From assembly GCA_916613615.1 (NCBI GenBank), contig OU744734.1, forward strand, positions 35,532,801-35,596,800: a stretch of DNA of 64,000 nt, in the 5' to 3' direction. Positions 1 through 11,841 of this stretch are shown piece by piece. This DNA is from Steromphala cineraria (Eukaryota; Mollusca; Gastropoda; Trochida; Trochidae). The notes beneath the pieces are model-generated. The model saw only the letters and a program-made list of their open reading frames with translations. It had not been told where the DNA came from and did not search any database. The translations under genes were made by a program, and so were the position numbers. How positions within the stretch are numbered: the stretch's first letter is position 1; every line of letters begins with the position of its first letter.

Positions 1-3000
1 TTATAGAAAACACCATTTTCGCCTCATTAGTGGATAGGGTTAGGGTTTTATTTGAGGGTTATGGTGAAACATTGTTCTGACTGAAAGTAGGTTGTGTTTT
101 TGAACATACAAATATATTGTTTATCATTTTGATGTAAGAATAGCATTTTTGACCCAATATTTGAAAAATATATGCAGCTATTGAAAACACCTTTTTCGTC
201 TCATTCGTGGATAGGGTTAGGGTTTTATTTGTGGGTTATGGTGAAACATTGTTCTGACTGAAAGTAGGTTGTGTTTTTGAACATATCAAATATATTTGTT
301 ATCATTTTTAACATGTCAGACATATTTTTAAGTCATTTGATAGCTGAATAGTATTGTGGACCTAATATTTTAAAAAAGTAAGAAGTTATAGAAAACACCA
401 TTTTCGCCTCATTAGTGGATAGGGTTAGGGTTTTATTTGAGGGTTATGGTGAAACATTGTTCTGCAGGTAAATAGGATGTTTTTAGAACATGTCAGACAT
501 ATTTTTAATTCATTTGATAGCCGAGTAGTATTATGGACTCAATATTTGAAAAATGTAAAACGTTATAGAAAACACCATTTTCGTCTCATTAGTGGATAGG
601 GTTAAGGTTAAATCGAGGGTTATCATTTTGATGTAAGAATAGCATTTTGGACCTAATATTTGAAAAAGTAAGAAGTAATAGAAAACACCATTTCCGCCTC
701 AATAGTGGATAGGGTTAGGGTTTTATTTGAGGGTTATGGTGAAACATTTTTCTGCAGGTAAATAAGATGTTTTAGAACATGTCAGACATATTTTTAATTC
801 TTTTGATAGCTGAATAGTTTTATGGACTTAATATTTGAAAAATGTAAAAGTTATAGAAAACACCATTTTCGTCTCATTAGTGGATAGGGTTAGGGTTTAA
901 TCAAGGGTTATCTTGATATTTTGTTCTGACTGAAAGTAGGTTGTGTTTTTGAACATATCAATCATTTTTGTCATCATTTTGATATCGGAATACAATTTTT
1001 GACCCAATATTTGAAAAATATATGCAGCTATTGAAAACACCATTTTCGTCTCATTCGTGGATAGGGTTAGGGTTTTATTTGAGGGTTATTTTGAAACATT
1101 GTTCTGACTTAAAGTAGGTTGTGTTTTTGAACATATCAAATATATTTTTTATCATGTTGATGTAAGAATAGCATTGTGAACCTAATATTTGAAAAAAGTA
1201 AGAAGTTATAGAAATACACCATTTTCGCCTCATTAGTGGATAGGGTTAGGGTTTTATTTGAGGGTTATGGTGAAACATTGTTCTGCAGGTAAATAGGATG
1301 TTTTTAGAACATGTCAGACATATTTTTAATTCATTTGATAGCCGAGTAGTATTATGGACTTAATATTTGAAAAATGTAAAAAGTTATAGAAAACACCATT
1401 TTCGTCTCATTAGTGGATAGGGTTAGGGTTTAATCGAGGGTTATCTTGAAACATTGTTCTGACTGAAAGTAGGTTGTGTTTTTGAACATATCAAATATAT
1501 TGTTTATCATTTTGATGTAAGAATAGCATTTTGGACCTAATATTTGAAAAATATAGGAAGTTATAGAAAACACCATTTTCGTCTCATTAGTAGATAGGGT
1601 TAGGGTTTTATTTGAGGGTTATGGTGAAACATTGTTCTGCAGGTAAATAGGATGTTTTTAGAACATGTCAGATATATTTTTAATTCTTTTGATAGCTGAA
1701 TAGTTTTATGGACTTAATATTTGAAAAATGTAAAACGTTATAGAAAACACCATTTTCGTCTCATTAGTGGATAGGGTTAGGGTTTAATCAAGGGTTATCT
1801 TGATATTTTGTTCTGACTGAAAGTAGGTTGTGTTTTTGAACATATCAATCATTTTTGTCATCATTTTGATATCGGAATACAATTTTTGACCTAATATTTG
1901 AAAAATATATGCAGCTATTGAAAACACCATTTTCGTCTCATTCGTGGATAGGGTTAGGGTTTTATTTGAGGGTTATTTTGAAACATTGTTCTGACTTAAA
2001 GTAGGTTGTGTTTTTGAACATATCAAATATATTTTTTATCATGTTGATGTAAGAATAGCATTGTGGACCTAATATTTTAAAAAAGTAAGAAGTTATAGAA
2101 AACACCATTTTCGCCTCATTAGTGGATAGGGTTAGGGTTTTATTTGAGGGTTATGGTGAAACATTGTTCTGCAGATAAATAGGATGTTTTTAGAACATGT
2201 CAGACATATTTTTAATTCATTTGATAGCCGAGTAGTATTATGGACTTAATATTTGAAAAATGTAAAAAGTTATAGAAAACACCATTTTCGTCTCAATAGT
2301 GGATAGGGTTAGGGTTTAATCGAGGGTTATCTTGAAACATTGTTCTGACTGAAAGTAGGTTGTGTTTTTTAACATACAAATATATTGTTTATCATTTTGA
2401 TGTAAGAATAGCATTTTGGACCTAATATTTGAAAAACATAGGAAGTTATAGAAAACAACATTTTCGTTTCATTAGTGGATAGGGTTAGGGTTTTATTTGA
2501 GGGTTATGGTGAAACATTTTTCTGCAGGTAAATAGGATGTTTTTAGAACATGTCAGAACATATTTTTAATTCTTTTGATAGCTGAGTAGTATTATGGACT
2601 TAATATTTGAAAAATGTAAAAAGTTATAGAAAACACCATTTTCGTCTCATTAGTGGATAGGGTTAGGGTTTAATCGAGGGTTATCTTGAAACATTGTTCT
2701 GTCTGAAAGTAGGTTGTGTTTTTGAACATATCAAATATATTGTTATCATTTTGATGTAAGAATAGCATTTTGGACTTAATATTTGAAAACTATAGGAAGT
2801 TATAGAAAACACCATTTTCGTCTCATTAGTGGATAGGGTTAGGGTTTTATTTGAGGGTTATCGTGAAACATTGTTCTGCAGGTAAATAGGTTGTTTTTAG
2901 AACATGTCAGATATATTTTTAATTCTTTTGATAGCTGAATAGTTTTATGGACTTAATATTTGAAAAATGTAAAACGTTATCGAAAACACCATTTTCGTCT

Positions 3001-5340
3001 CATTAGTGGATAGGGTTAGGGTTTAATCAAGGGTTATCTTGATACATTGTTCTGACTGAAAGTAGGTTGTGTTTTTGAACATATCAATCATTTTTGTCAT
3101 CATTTTGATATCGGAATACAATTTTTGACCCAATATTTGAAAAATATATGCAGCTTTTGAAAACACCATTTTCGTCTCATTCGTGGATAGGGTTAGGGTT
3201 TTATTTGAGGGTTATTTTGAAACATTGTTCTGACTTAAAGTAGGTTGTGTTTTTGAACATATCAAATATATTTTTTATCATGTTGATGTAAGAATAGCAT
3301 TGTGGACCTAATATTTGAAACAAGTAAGAAGTTATAGAAAACACCATTTTCGCCTCATTAGTGGATAGGGTTAGGGTTTTATTTGAGGGTTATCGTGAAA
3401 CATTGTTCTGCAGGTAAATAGGATGTTTTTTAAAACATGTCAGACATATGTTTAAGTCATTTGATAGCTGAATAGTATTATGGACTTAACATTTGAAAAA
3501 TGTAAAAAGTTATAGAAAACAACATTTTCGTTTCATTAGTGGATAGGGTTAGGGTTTTATTTGAGGGTTATGGTGAAACATTGTTCTGCAGGTAAATAGG
3601 ATGTTTTTAGAACATGTCAGAACACAGTTTTAATTCTTTTGATAGCTGAATAGTATTATGGACTTAATATTTGAAAAATGTTAAAAGTTATAGAAAACAC
3701 CATTTTCGTCTCATTAGTGGATAGGGTTAGGGTTTAATCGAGGGTTATCTCGAAACATTGTTCTGACTGAAAGTAGGTTGTGTTTTTGAACATATCAAAT
3801 ATATTGTTTATCATTTTGATGTAAGAATAGCATTTTGGACCTAATATTTGAAAAATATAGGAAGTTATAGAAAACACCATTTTCGTCTTATTAGTGGATA
3901 GGGTTAGGGTTTTATTTGAGGGTTATCGTGAAACATTGTTCTGCAGGTAAATAGGTTGTTTTTAGAACATGTCAGATATATTTTTAATTCTTTTGATAGC
4001 TGAATAGTTTTATGGACTTAATATTTGAAAAATGTAAAACGTTATAGAAAACACCATTTTCGTCTCATTAGTGGATAGGGTTAGGGTTTAATCAAGGGTT
4101 ATCTTGATACATTGTTCTGACTGAAAGTAGGTTGTGTTTTTGAACTTATCAATCATTTTTGTCATCATTTTGATATCGGAATACAATTTTTGACCCAATA
4201 TTTGAAAAATATATGCAGCTTTTGAAAACACCATTTTCGTCTCATTCGTGGATAGGGTTAGGGTTTTATTTGAGGGTTATTTTGAAACATTGTTCTGACT
4301 TAAAGTAGGTTGTGTTTTTGAACATATCAAATATATTTTTTATCATGTTGATGTAAGAATAGCATTGTGGACCTAATATTTGAAAAAAGTAAGAAGTTAT
4401 AGAAAACACCATTTTCGCCTCATTAGTGGATAGGGTTAGGGTTTTATTTGAGGGTTATCGTGAAACATTGTTCTGCAGGTAAATAGGATGTTTTTTAAAA
4501 CATGTCAGACATATGTTTAAGTCATTTGATAGCTGAATAGTATTATGGACTTAACATTTGAAAAATGTAAAAAGTTATAGAAAACACCATTTTCGTCTCA
4601 ATAGTGGATAGGGTTAGGGTTTTATTTGAGGGTTATGGTGAAACATTGTTCTGCAGGTAAATAGGATCTTTTTAGAACATGTCAGACATAGTTTTAATTC
4701 ATTTGATAGCCGAGTAGTATTATGGACTTAATATTTGAAAAATGTAAAACGTTATAGAAAACACCATTTTCGTCTCATTAGTGGATAGGGTTAGGGTTTA
4801 ATCGAGGGTTATCTTGAAACATTGTTCTGACTGAAAGTAGGTTGTGTTTTTGAACATACAAATATATTGTTTATCATTTTGATATAAGAATAGCATTTTG
4901 GACCTAATATTTGAAAAATATAGGAAGTTATAGAAAACAACATTTTCGTCTCATTAGTGGATAGGGTTAGGGTTTTATTTGAGGGTTATGCTGAAACATT
5001 GTTCTGCAGGTAAATAGGATGTTTTTAGAACATGTCAGACATATTTTTAATTCTTTTGATAGCTGAATAGTTTTATGGACCTAATATTTGAAAAAAGTAA
5101 GAAGTTATAAAAAACACCATTTTCGCCTCATTAGTGGATAGGGTTAGGGTTTTATTTGAGGGTTATCTTGATACATTGTTCTGACTGAAAGTAGGTTGTG
5201 TTTTTTAACATATTGAATAGATCGTTTTGATTTCAGAATAGCATTTTGGACCTAATATTTGAAAAAATATCTGGAGTTATAGAAAACACCATTTTGGTCT
5301 CATTAGTGGATAGAGTCATGGTAAAATAAGAGTTATTCTG
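1..5340 (+). repeat. 177-bp satellite array with telomere-like core, higher-order structure
   Basis: I located 31 successive copies of the anchor GTGGATAGGGTTAGGG (or a one-base variant), at 30, 207, 415, 592, 705, 880, 1057, 1236, 1413 and so on to 5306. Nearly all spacings are 175-179 bp; one monomer is shortened to 113 bp and one lengthened to 208 bp. Each monomer holds about two TTAGGG-like hexamers. At least three monomer types alternate, distinguished by TCTGACTGAAAG or TCTGCAGGTAAA after the anchor and by CATTCGTGG instead of CATTAGTGG before it. The CATTCGTGG type recurs at 207, 1057, 1944, 3183 and 4248, that is every 5 to 7 monomers, which shows a higher-order repeat. The array runs off the left edge of the window. 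The last monomers, from about 5220, are degenerate. Confidence 0.95.
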
Positions 5341-5637
5341 ACGCATCGTCTTTAAGGAAGAAAGGTCGATTATTGTTCACATTAAATGGGGGTTTGAAGG
5401 AATATAGGTGGGTTTTTTAACATATGAAATGCATTTAATTTTTTTGTATTGCGTTAACCATGGATTCTTTAAAAAAAGAAGAAAACGCTTCACAGTGACA
5501 CTCGTTTTAATCTTAAACCCTATCCACCCATAAGATAAATGTAATGTTTTTACTCAATTCACTTAAACTTTGTTTAAACAACGAATATATCAACGAATAT
5601 GCAGTCTTTATATCATATCTATATCTGTGATTCACAG
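5341..5637. other. Degenerate satellite border
   Basis: This is transition sequence after the array. It contains decayed pieces of the monomer, for example a match to TTTTTTAACATAT near 5414. A short reverse-complement remnant of the anchor lies at 5511-5535 (AAACCCTATCCACCCATAAG). I see no gene here. Confidence 0.6.
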
Positions 5638-5800
5638 TGGTTTAGTGGTTAGCATGCTTGCCTCTCACGCCAAAGACTCGGATTCGAATCCCGGTGGAAA
5701 CACTAATAATGTGTGACTTGGGTCTTATCCTGTCTTTTGTCCCTGGGCAAGACACTTCATCCACATTGCATTTAGTTCACTCAGCTGTACATTATTGTTT
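5638..5800 (+). mobile_element. tRNA-derived SINE
   Basis: The head has both internal RNA polymerase III promoter boxes: an A box TGGTTTAGTGG at 5638-5648 and a B box GATTCGAATCC at 5681-5691, with about the spacing found in a tRNA. The body carries GGGCAAGACACTTCATCC near 5744-5764, similar to the conserved central domain of several metazoan SINE families. A T-rich tail follows near 5794-5806. The head does not fold into a full tRNA with a paired acceptor stem, so this is a retroposed element, not a tRNA gene. I did not find a clear target-site duplication. Confidence 0.75.
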
Positions 5801-6194
5801 TTATTTTTATGATTCCATGAAGAGCATACTAATTTGAGAATGTTGAGAAATTTGATTCTTTATTTTAACAAAAGAGGTCTTTGAAACAATTACAAGCATT
5901 GCTATTCTTCTATTTTCTACATTAACGGGATTTAAGATCTACTGGTTTTATTTTGCACTGAAAAGTTGCCCATTTACTAAATCAATTTGAAAGACAAACA
6001 TTTTGATGATCCCTTGTAATTTGTACAGTAATATCGAAATGTTTTATTCTTCAACGTTTGGACTTTACATTTGAACAGTATTAACATCTTCAGGAACCAA
6101 ACCAAAATTGTGTTGTCGCCATGTCTCACACATTTCGGGAAGCTCTCTTGAATTTAAAAAAAATAGCCTTGTAGAAACCTTTAGCTAATCAAGT
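5801..6194. other. No recognisable feature
   Basis: AT-rich sequence with no ORF of note and no repeat that I could match elsewhere in the window. Confidence 0.5.
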
Positions 6195-6440
6195 CAGCCA
6201 AATGTACTACACTACTGCATGTGACACTGACAGACAAGAGAAACCACGTTAGGCTGATTGAAACCGGATTACCATCGGGACCATTTAGCAGTTGAGAGGC
6301 CGTCACTTGGTGTTATGTAGATGAGGCTGGTGTGAACCGGACAGTTAATGGTATTATAATACTTGACTGTCTCTGTCAGAACCACCAGGTCGCTGGTCAA
6401 AGCGTAAAAGGTTGTCGCCACTCTAGCCAATTAGATGGTT
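6195..6440 (-). repeat. Inverted partner of the 8.40-8.65 kb repeat
   Basis: Its reverse complement matches 8400-8648. Shared stretches include CACCAAGTGACGGCC, CTACATAACACC, the region around ACATGCAGTAGTG and TGACAGAGAC. The inner part also resembles the block at 27290-27400 and 44030-44110 in the tandem units (GGTCAAAACGCTTGG, GACCAATTGGCTGTTG). It is therefore a member of the dispersed family that builds the 22-52 kb array. Confidence 0.7.
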
Positions 6441-6829
6441 TATTCCACTGATAGAAGAGAGTATTGTACTCTAACTCATATGAAAAACGAACCATATTAA
6501 TACAAGCGCCAATAACTAATTAAATATGACATTTCTAAAAACTTTTAGTTAAACTTTGTTACTGACAATTCTTTGTGTTCTCTTATTTTTGCAACAGGAT
6601 AAAGTAACATCTTGTGTTCTACTAAATGATTTTGCAACTCTAGGTCCGGACAAATGTATACGCCTGGCATTTTGCATTTTATCTAAATATCATACAGGAC
6701 TTTTACCAACATTTATTGTGCTTTTTTGAATGTAATAGTTGACTTTTATTTTAACAAACTGGTCGTTCTCGTTGTTCTTATAAGACCAAATCAGTGGGTC
6801 CCGGCAGTATCCTCTGGCGGACAAAGTTT
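6441..6829. other. No recognisable feature
   Basis: AT-rich spacer. I found no ORF, RNA gene or repeat match. Confidence 0.45.
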
Positions 6830-7140
6830 GTACCTGAATCCATTTAAATTCTTTTAGCAAATGACAACGGTTCTCGCATGTAAATAGTGGTTCATATCAC
6901 AATGTTTTGCCATGATAAAGCAGCCAACACGAATGATTTTAACACAGCGTCGCTGATAGCACAACTAACTTTGATGGCCTAAAATCAGCCATATTCCACT
7001 CTATCCCACAATCTCGGCGAAAAAGAACAGAGGCTCGATCAATATTTCTTGACTTGATCTACCTCAGTGTGGAGAGAATGAAGAACAGAGGCTCGACCAC
7101 CATTTCATGACTTAATCTGCCTCTTTGGGAGAGAATGGTT
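6830..7140 (+). repeat. Dispersed repeat R1, copy 1
   Basis: This copy carries the words AGCAAATGACAACG, TTCATATCACAATG and CGTCGCTGAT. It ends in two close copies of a block resembling GACTTAATCTGCCTCT followed by GGGAGAGAATGG. The same family recurs at 16040-16430 (inverted), 51790-52060 (direct) and 62340-62545 (inverted). The outer block GATCTGCCTCTGTGGGGAGAGAATGG looks like an element terminus because it appears at both ends of the 16 kb copy in opposite orientation. Confidence 0.7.
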
Positions 7141-7461
7141 ACTTGTGTGTCACATGTGCCCTTAGCTGTAGCCAGTTGAATGCTAATTACGTGCTATTAT
7201 TATCAAACTTCAAAGAGGATGTGAATTATCTTTGAAATGGACATGAAAATCTAAAATCATCCAGACAGTAGCAATTTAGTTTTTAAAAAGCTTGGTAGTT
7301 TACATATAGCGTCCTCTTTTGATGTATGCATATACATGTACATCTCTAAGTTCACATAATTGCCCAATTAAGTTTATTACATTCTTACATACTTAATTCA
7401 TATCCTAAGATTTTGGTTTGGTAATTGATCATTGCCAGCAATGTAAACATGTATCAGAAAG
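7141..7461. other. No recognisable feature
   Basis: AT-rich spacer with no gene or repeat that I can support. Confidence 0.45.
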
Positions 7462-7960
7462 ATGTATCATCAGCATATAGAAGAGTTATCTATAAGATCA
7501 TTCAGCAATTACACTCTAAGCTATGTGTCAAAGCAAAAACTACTTTCTCGGAAACATGCCCTTTATGTTGGTGAAGTCCTCAATGATGCTGAGATTAAGG
7601 TCACGATGTCATCTCTCCAAACACTGTCCTGCTTTGATAAGAAGATCACAGAAGAAGTAGAAGAAGATAAAAAGAGTATGCAAAGCCTAAGACAATTTTT
7701 CAAAGTTGATCTGACGAAGAATTTGTAACATTAAAGTAAAGGCGCATGAAGTCCCTACAGGTTACAACAAAATTATCTAAAACAGACCCTTAAGAGAAAT
7801 GGGCAGGAATATTGTTTGTCTGTGAGATTTTAGGAGGATAAAGAGACCAACACACCACAGGCTGTCAAAAGCATCTGCATGTCACATCGATCCGGCTTTA
7901 GGACAAACAGACATTCTTTTTGGACACATCACAGGGTGTCAACAAGAACCTATCATTATG
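7462..7960 (+). pseudogene. Fragment of the tandem-unit gene family (plus-strand copy)
   Basis: An open frame of 88 codons (7462-7728) is homologous, in opposite orientation, to the segments at 34960-35210 and 45150-45395. The peptide NYTLSYVSKQKLLSRKHAL pairs with NYTPSYAAKKKLLSWKHAL in the 35 kb copy, and EVLNDAEIKV pairs with EILDDAEIKV. A more diverged relative in the same frame lies near 60500. The downstream part, 7780-7900, matches the reverse complement of 27765-27860 (GCAGGAATATT, TTTAGGAGGAT). I do not recognise the protein family. The piece has no splice context I can prove and ends without a partner, so I treat it as a remnant. Confidence 0.4.
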
Positions 7961-8004
7961 TGTATTACATATATTATTACTTTCGAACAAGGAGGATCGA
8001 CAGC

Positions 8005-8300
8005 GTGAGTGAGTGAGTGAGATGATGTTTAACGTGTTTTGAACAATATTTCAGTTATTAAACACGTGGATGTTGCCATCCAAAAGAGAGTAGACAGATC
8101 AGGGAGAAAGGGATCGAAAGGATGAGGGAAAAGACGGAAAGAAAGGCATAGTAAGAGATAGAAAGCAGGTTTTAGAAGGACTCAAATTTGGTCTGGCTTC
8201 TACCAGTCGACCTGTCCAGCTTGGGTGACCCTACCAGGAGCATGTAAGCTCCAGCTGGCATAGCTCTCGGGGTCGTCGAAGCACGCAATCCACCACACAT
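8005..8300 (+). mobile_element. (GTGA)n-ended short interspersed element, copy 1
   Basis: It starts with GTGAGTGAGTGAGTGAG followed by TTTAACGTGTTTTGAACAAT. It continues through ATTTCAGTTATTAAACACGT and GGATGTTGCCATCC, and ends at AGCTCTCGGGGTCGTCGAAG. A closely similar copy lies at 62880-63205 in reverse orientation. Short repeats with a GTGAGT microsatellite at one end are common in molluscan genomes as far as I know. There is no coding capacity, so it is a non-autonomous element whose partner is unknown. Confidence 0.8.
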
Positions 8301-8399
8301 ATGTAGATTCCACAATTCTCACCAACAATGTTTCATTTTTCTAATAAAGAAAAACCCAGCACAAATGTTAGAAGATCATTTTTGGGCATATCTCACCTG

Positions 8400-8648
8400 A
8401 GCAACAGCCAATTGGTCATTACTCTATCCATTGACCAAACGCTTTGATGGTTATGACAGAGACAATCCAGTATTATATATAATGGTTACATTAACTGCCT
8501 GAGTCACTCAAGGTTCATCTACATAACACCAAGTGACGGCCCTCTCAGCCATAAAATAGCTGGCTCGTGTGGTAATCCTTTGTAAATCAGCCTAATTTAG
8601 TTTATCTTGCCTGTCAGTGCCACATGCAGTAGTGCATTATGTTGGTCT
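8400..8648 (+). repeat. Inverted partner of the 6.2-6.44 kb repeat
   Basis: This is the reverse complement of 6195-6440 over about 245 bp with many point differences. Read on the plus strand, CCATTGACCAAACGCTTTGA and TATGACAGAGAC resemble the minus strand of the 27.3 and 44.0 kb blocks. The repeat ends directly at the proposed left end of the 8.66 kb transposon. Confidence 0.65.
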
Positions 8649-8659
8649 GCTATGAGTAG

Positions 8660-8690
8660 TTAAAGGAGCAGTCTACCAGACTGATAACAA
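8660..8690 (+). other. Candidate left end of the two-gene DNA transposon
   Basis: At 8660-8663 there is TTAA, followed by AGGAGCAGTCTACCAG, exactly where the flanking repeat stops. The word AAAGGAGCAGT differs by one base from the start of the 61.28 kb MITE terminus (AAAGGGGCAGT). I could not find a matching inverted terminus near 15.1-15.3 kb, so the element boundary remains tentative. Confidence 0.3.
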
Positions 8691-8901
8691 AATATGAATT
8701 GGAATTCCTGTGTACATTTTAATTTGTTTGTGACACATGGAGATAACCCATTCTTTAAGATGTAAGTTAATTGGGTTGAAAATAATAGTGCACATTAACT
8801 ACAAAAGGAAATATATAACCAAGGTTTTAAATATTGTTACCTTAAATTAAGTGATATTTGGTAATAATTGTAACTTAGAACTCAATAAGCCATTTCATTG
8901 C

Positions 8902-8938
8902 TGACGTCACGTTTCCTGTGCACAAGTACGTCACGTGA
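8902..8938 (+). promoter_or_regulatory. CRE and E-box cluster upstream of the nuclease gene
   Basis: A perfect palindromic CRE, TGACGTCA, lies at 8902-8909. A TCACGTGA palindrome containing the E-box CACGTG lies at 8931-8938. They are 100-140 bp upstream of the first coding ATG at 9040. No TATA box is obvious. The placement fits a proximal promoter, but this is inference from motif content only. Confidence 0.45.
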
Positions 8939-9039
8939 TACGCAACATTTTAGCGAGGGACAAACAACATCGTTTCGCGGGAACATTCAACGACAGCTGT
9001 CATCACATTCTCCATCCCACACATCATCTTTTTGACACA

Positions 9040-11841
9040 ATGGCTTCGACCACTCCTATCTACGAGATCGTATTACAGCCCAGTGATGTCCCCGGTGCTA
9101 TTTTTGAGTACTCAGATGTCCAGCAACATTCAGTTATCCAGCTGAAGCGGTGGTTGGAATGCAGAGGTCTACCCCTCTCTGGCAGTAAAAGTGAACTTGT
9201 TGACAGGTAACCTTGTTCGTCCCATTACTATGTTAAAATTTATTGAGATAAATGCAGTAATCATTATTTTATTTTAGATATAGCAGAAAGAAAGTATCCT
9301 GTCTTATTTTTTATGCTGACATTAATCATAATTATCCTCAAATTACAACCCGGAAGTGGAAATGTAACCTCTACTGCTATGTAATCATGGCTACCCGTGA
9401 TTCTATGTACATTAAAAAACGAAAATATAAACATAAGATAATGTTAATACGATGTCGGGATATATTTATTATAGATGTACCAATTATGCTATGGAGTAGC
9501 CATTTCATGGGTCACCTATTTTCGTGGTTCTGCATAATTATTTATTTTATTCTTTCTGCATCAAGCGGTGAAACAACTAAGCAATAAAAGTAGATATATA
9601 AATTGGCGAAAATATATCTAATTACATGGTTGTATATCTATAACTCATTTTTAATTTTGGCTCTTAAATGTCTTGAAAATGTCAGCAAGAATCATAAATA
9701 GTTATTTGTGATTTGCAGATGTAACCAGTGCATATCCAATGGAAGTGATGGTAGTATCACAATCTCTATAGACAATGGGAAGTGGTATGAGAAGAAGGTC
9801 CAGGGTGTTCTGGCTTCACTGCAGAGGTAACTATTCCACTATATCATCTAATATATGTTTAATCTTTTAGTCTGTCAGTTAAAGAAGAAATGTTTAATTT
9901 TCAAAATTATGTAAATTGTTTCTTTAATGATTTACAAGATTACAAAGTCCCAGGTTCATAATGCTCTCCTAGAATCTGAATCTATGTATGTTCAACTATC
10001 AAGAAGCTGTCAGGAGTAGATATTCAATTATTGATAATCCTGTTTTTCTTGGTTTCACCATGTTCATTTAAATGAGATAACTGTGTAATGGAAGAAAGTG
10101 ATATTTGACTAACCAATTATCTGTCATTCTGAACACTTATTACTTGTGCGTATTAAATTATGACAAAGTTTTGAATACATATTATGTCTACCTCAACTCA
10201 AATACCCTAACAATTTAAATGAACAAATACAACTTCCTATTTCTACAGGATGTGGCAACCCTGTCATTGTATAAGATTATATCTGTTATCAATGTTATTG
10301 ACTTATATAAATTATTTTGTTGCAGCTCCACAGTCAACACCCCTGCCCTGCCTCCGATCACAGGCTGGAAACAGTTCCCATCAGGCTCCATTCCAGCTGG
10401 ATTTACCTATGGGGACATCTATGACTACATCATCGCCTCTGCCAGGATGACACCAGTACCGGGTTCTAGGGATGATGGGGATTCTCATGTTGATGATGAA
10501 AGTTTTAGCACATCCAAGCCGATGAAGAAAGGAAGAGATTTTTTTAAAAGTGGTCATATTCAGAATATTGAGACTGTCACTAAACATAATTATTATTACC
10601 TCAAATCAGATTGTTTACCATCATATAAGCAACATTTTGTGTATCATGTTCATGCTACTTTAGATAATTTTGGATCAATTAAAGATGCTTCATGTGATTG
10701 TGTTGGATCATCAACAGGTAGATGTAGTCATATTGCAGCCCTGTTATTTGCTCTGGAAGATTATGTTATCACATTTGGTTGTCAGCCCCCCTCCTGTACT
10801 TCACGTTTATGTGCATGGAACAAACCTAGAAATAAGAAGAGAAATCCCCAACCAGCTCATGAGTTGCAGTACAGCAAAAAAAAAGCACCTAATCGTGTCA
10901 TTGTTCATGATCCATGTCCAGTTTTAGACCAATCTACAGTAACTAAAGACAGCTTTGCTACTTCATTCATATCTTCAGCATTAAATCTTCAAGAGAATAC
11001 ATGTTGGCATTCCATTCTGGAAGTTCGCTATCAAGATTATGATTTAACCAATGAACTTAAATTGTATCTTCTCAGTAAATATGACATGTTTATGAGCAGT
11101 ACACTTGAGAACATTTCAGAACATGGTTCTGGTCCTTATCAATGTTCAGGTACTTTAGATCAAGCTAGTAGTGATGAGTGGCACAGCCTCAGGTGGTCTA
11201 GAATAACAGCCTCAATTTTTAAGAAGGCAAGTATTGTGCAAACAAGTAGAGGGAAATATAATTTGCTTGCAAATCATTTCTGGGGTTTAAATAAAGTTAA
11301 CACGTGTGATATGCAGTATGGCTGTAGAAATGAAAATAATGCCTTTGAGGAATATCAATTAATGTATGCAGACAGGTGTACTTGTGTGAAGAGTGGATTC
11401 TGGGTTAATTCCAGATACCCTGAGTTGGGATGTAGTCCTGATGGTCTGATTTCTTCTCTAAACAATGAAGGTGATGGTGTTTTGGAAATTAAATGTCCTG
11501 CTTTGTTAGAGGGCTTTCATCCACTGGAAGTGAAAAAGAATCTAACAAAAAGACAGTATCAATCATTTTGTTCTATTGAGGAAAATGGAAAACTTAAGTT
11601 AAAGCAAAATCATGAATATTACTTTCAATGTCAGATGCAAATGGCAGTCTGTGAACGAAATTATTGTGACTTTGTGATATGGTCTCCAAAAGGCATGTGT
11701 ATTGAAAGACTTCATTACAACAAGTTATTCTTTGAAAAAAACTATGCTGTTCTTAAAAAGTTGTATAAGTATGTGATTGTACCAGAACTGTTTGAAATGA
11801 GAGTACCAAGAAATTTGCTTCCATTTGATCTCTCAGACTGA
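9040..11841 (+). CDS. Transposon-encoded SAP-SWIM-YqaJ nuclease (3 exons)
   Basis: Proposed exons are 9040-9206, 9719-9826 and 10326-11841. They have GT donors (9207, 9827) and CAG acceptors (9718, 10325) and join in frame to 596 residues. The SAP DNA-binding motif is near residues 31-60 (VIQLKRWLECRGLPLSGSKS). A SWIM zinc finger, CxC then CxH, is near 213-230 (CDCVGSS, RCSHIAAL). The C-terminal third is a YqaJ/lambda-exonuclease-like PD-(D/E)xK domain with DEWHSLRWSRITAS near 376, SPDG with Asp near 464, EIK near 479-481 and YFQCQMQMA near 525. YqaJ nucleases process DNA ends for recombination. The gene faces the minus-strand THAP-DDE transposase gene, the arrangement I associate with ISL2EU-type transposons. 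The frame is intact. An AATAAA lies 39 bp past the stop, at 11880. An alternative use of the open sequence upstream of 10326 as exon cannot be excluded. Confidence 0.8.

Noticed and set aside
1..5340. A true telomere
   Set aside because: The TTAGGG words occur only about twice per 177-bp monomer, and the array is flanked by ordinary interspersed DNA on the right.
5638..5691. A functional tRNA gene
   Set aside because: A and B boxes are present, but there is no paired acceptor stem and the unit continues into a SINE body with a T-rich tail.
6195..8648. Inverted 245-bp arms as terminal repeats of one composite element
   Set aside because: The same sequence also occurs in the tandem units near 27.3 and 44.0 kb, and the space between the arms holds unrelated repeats.
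9387..9587. A 66-codon plus-strand frame in intron 1 of the nuclease gene
   Set aside because: It is AT-rich, out of phase with both neighbouring exons and has no motif.
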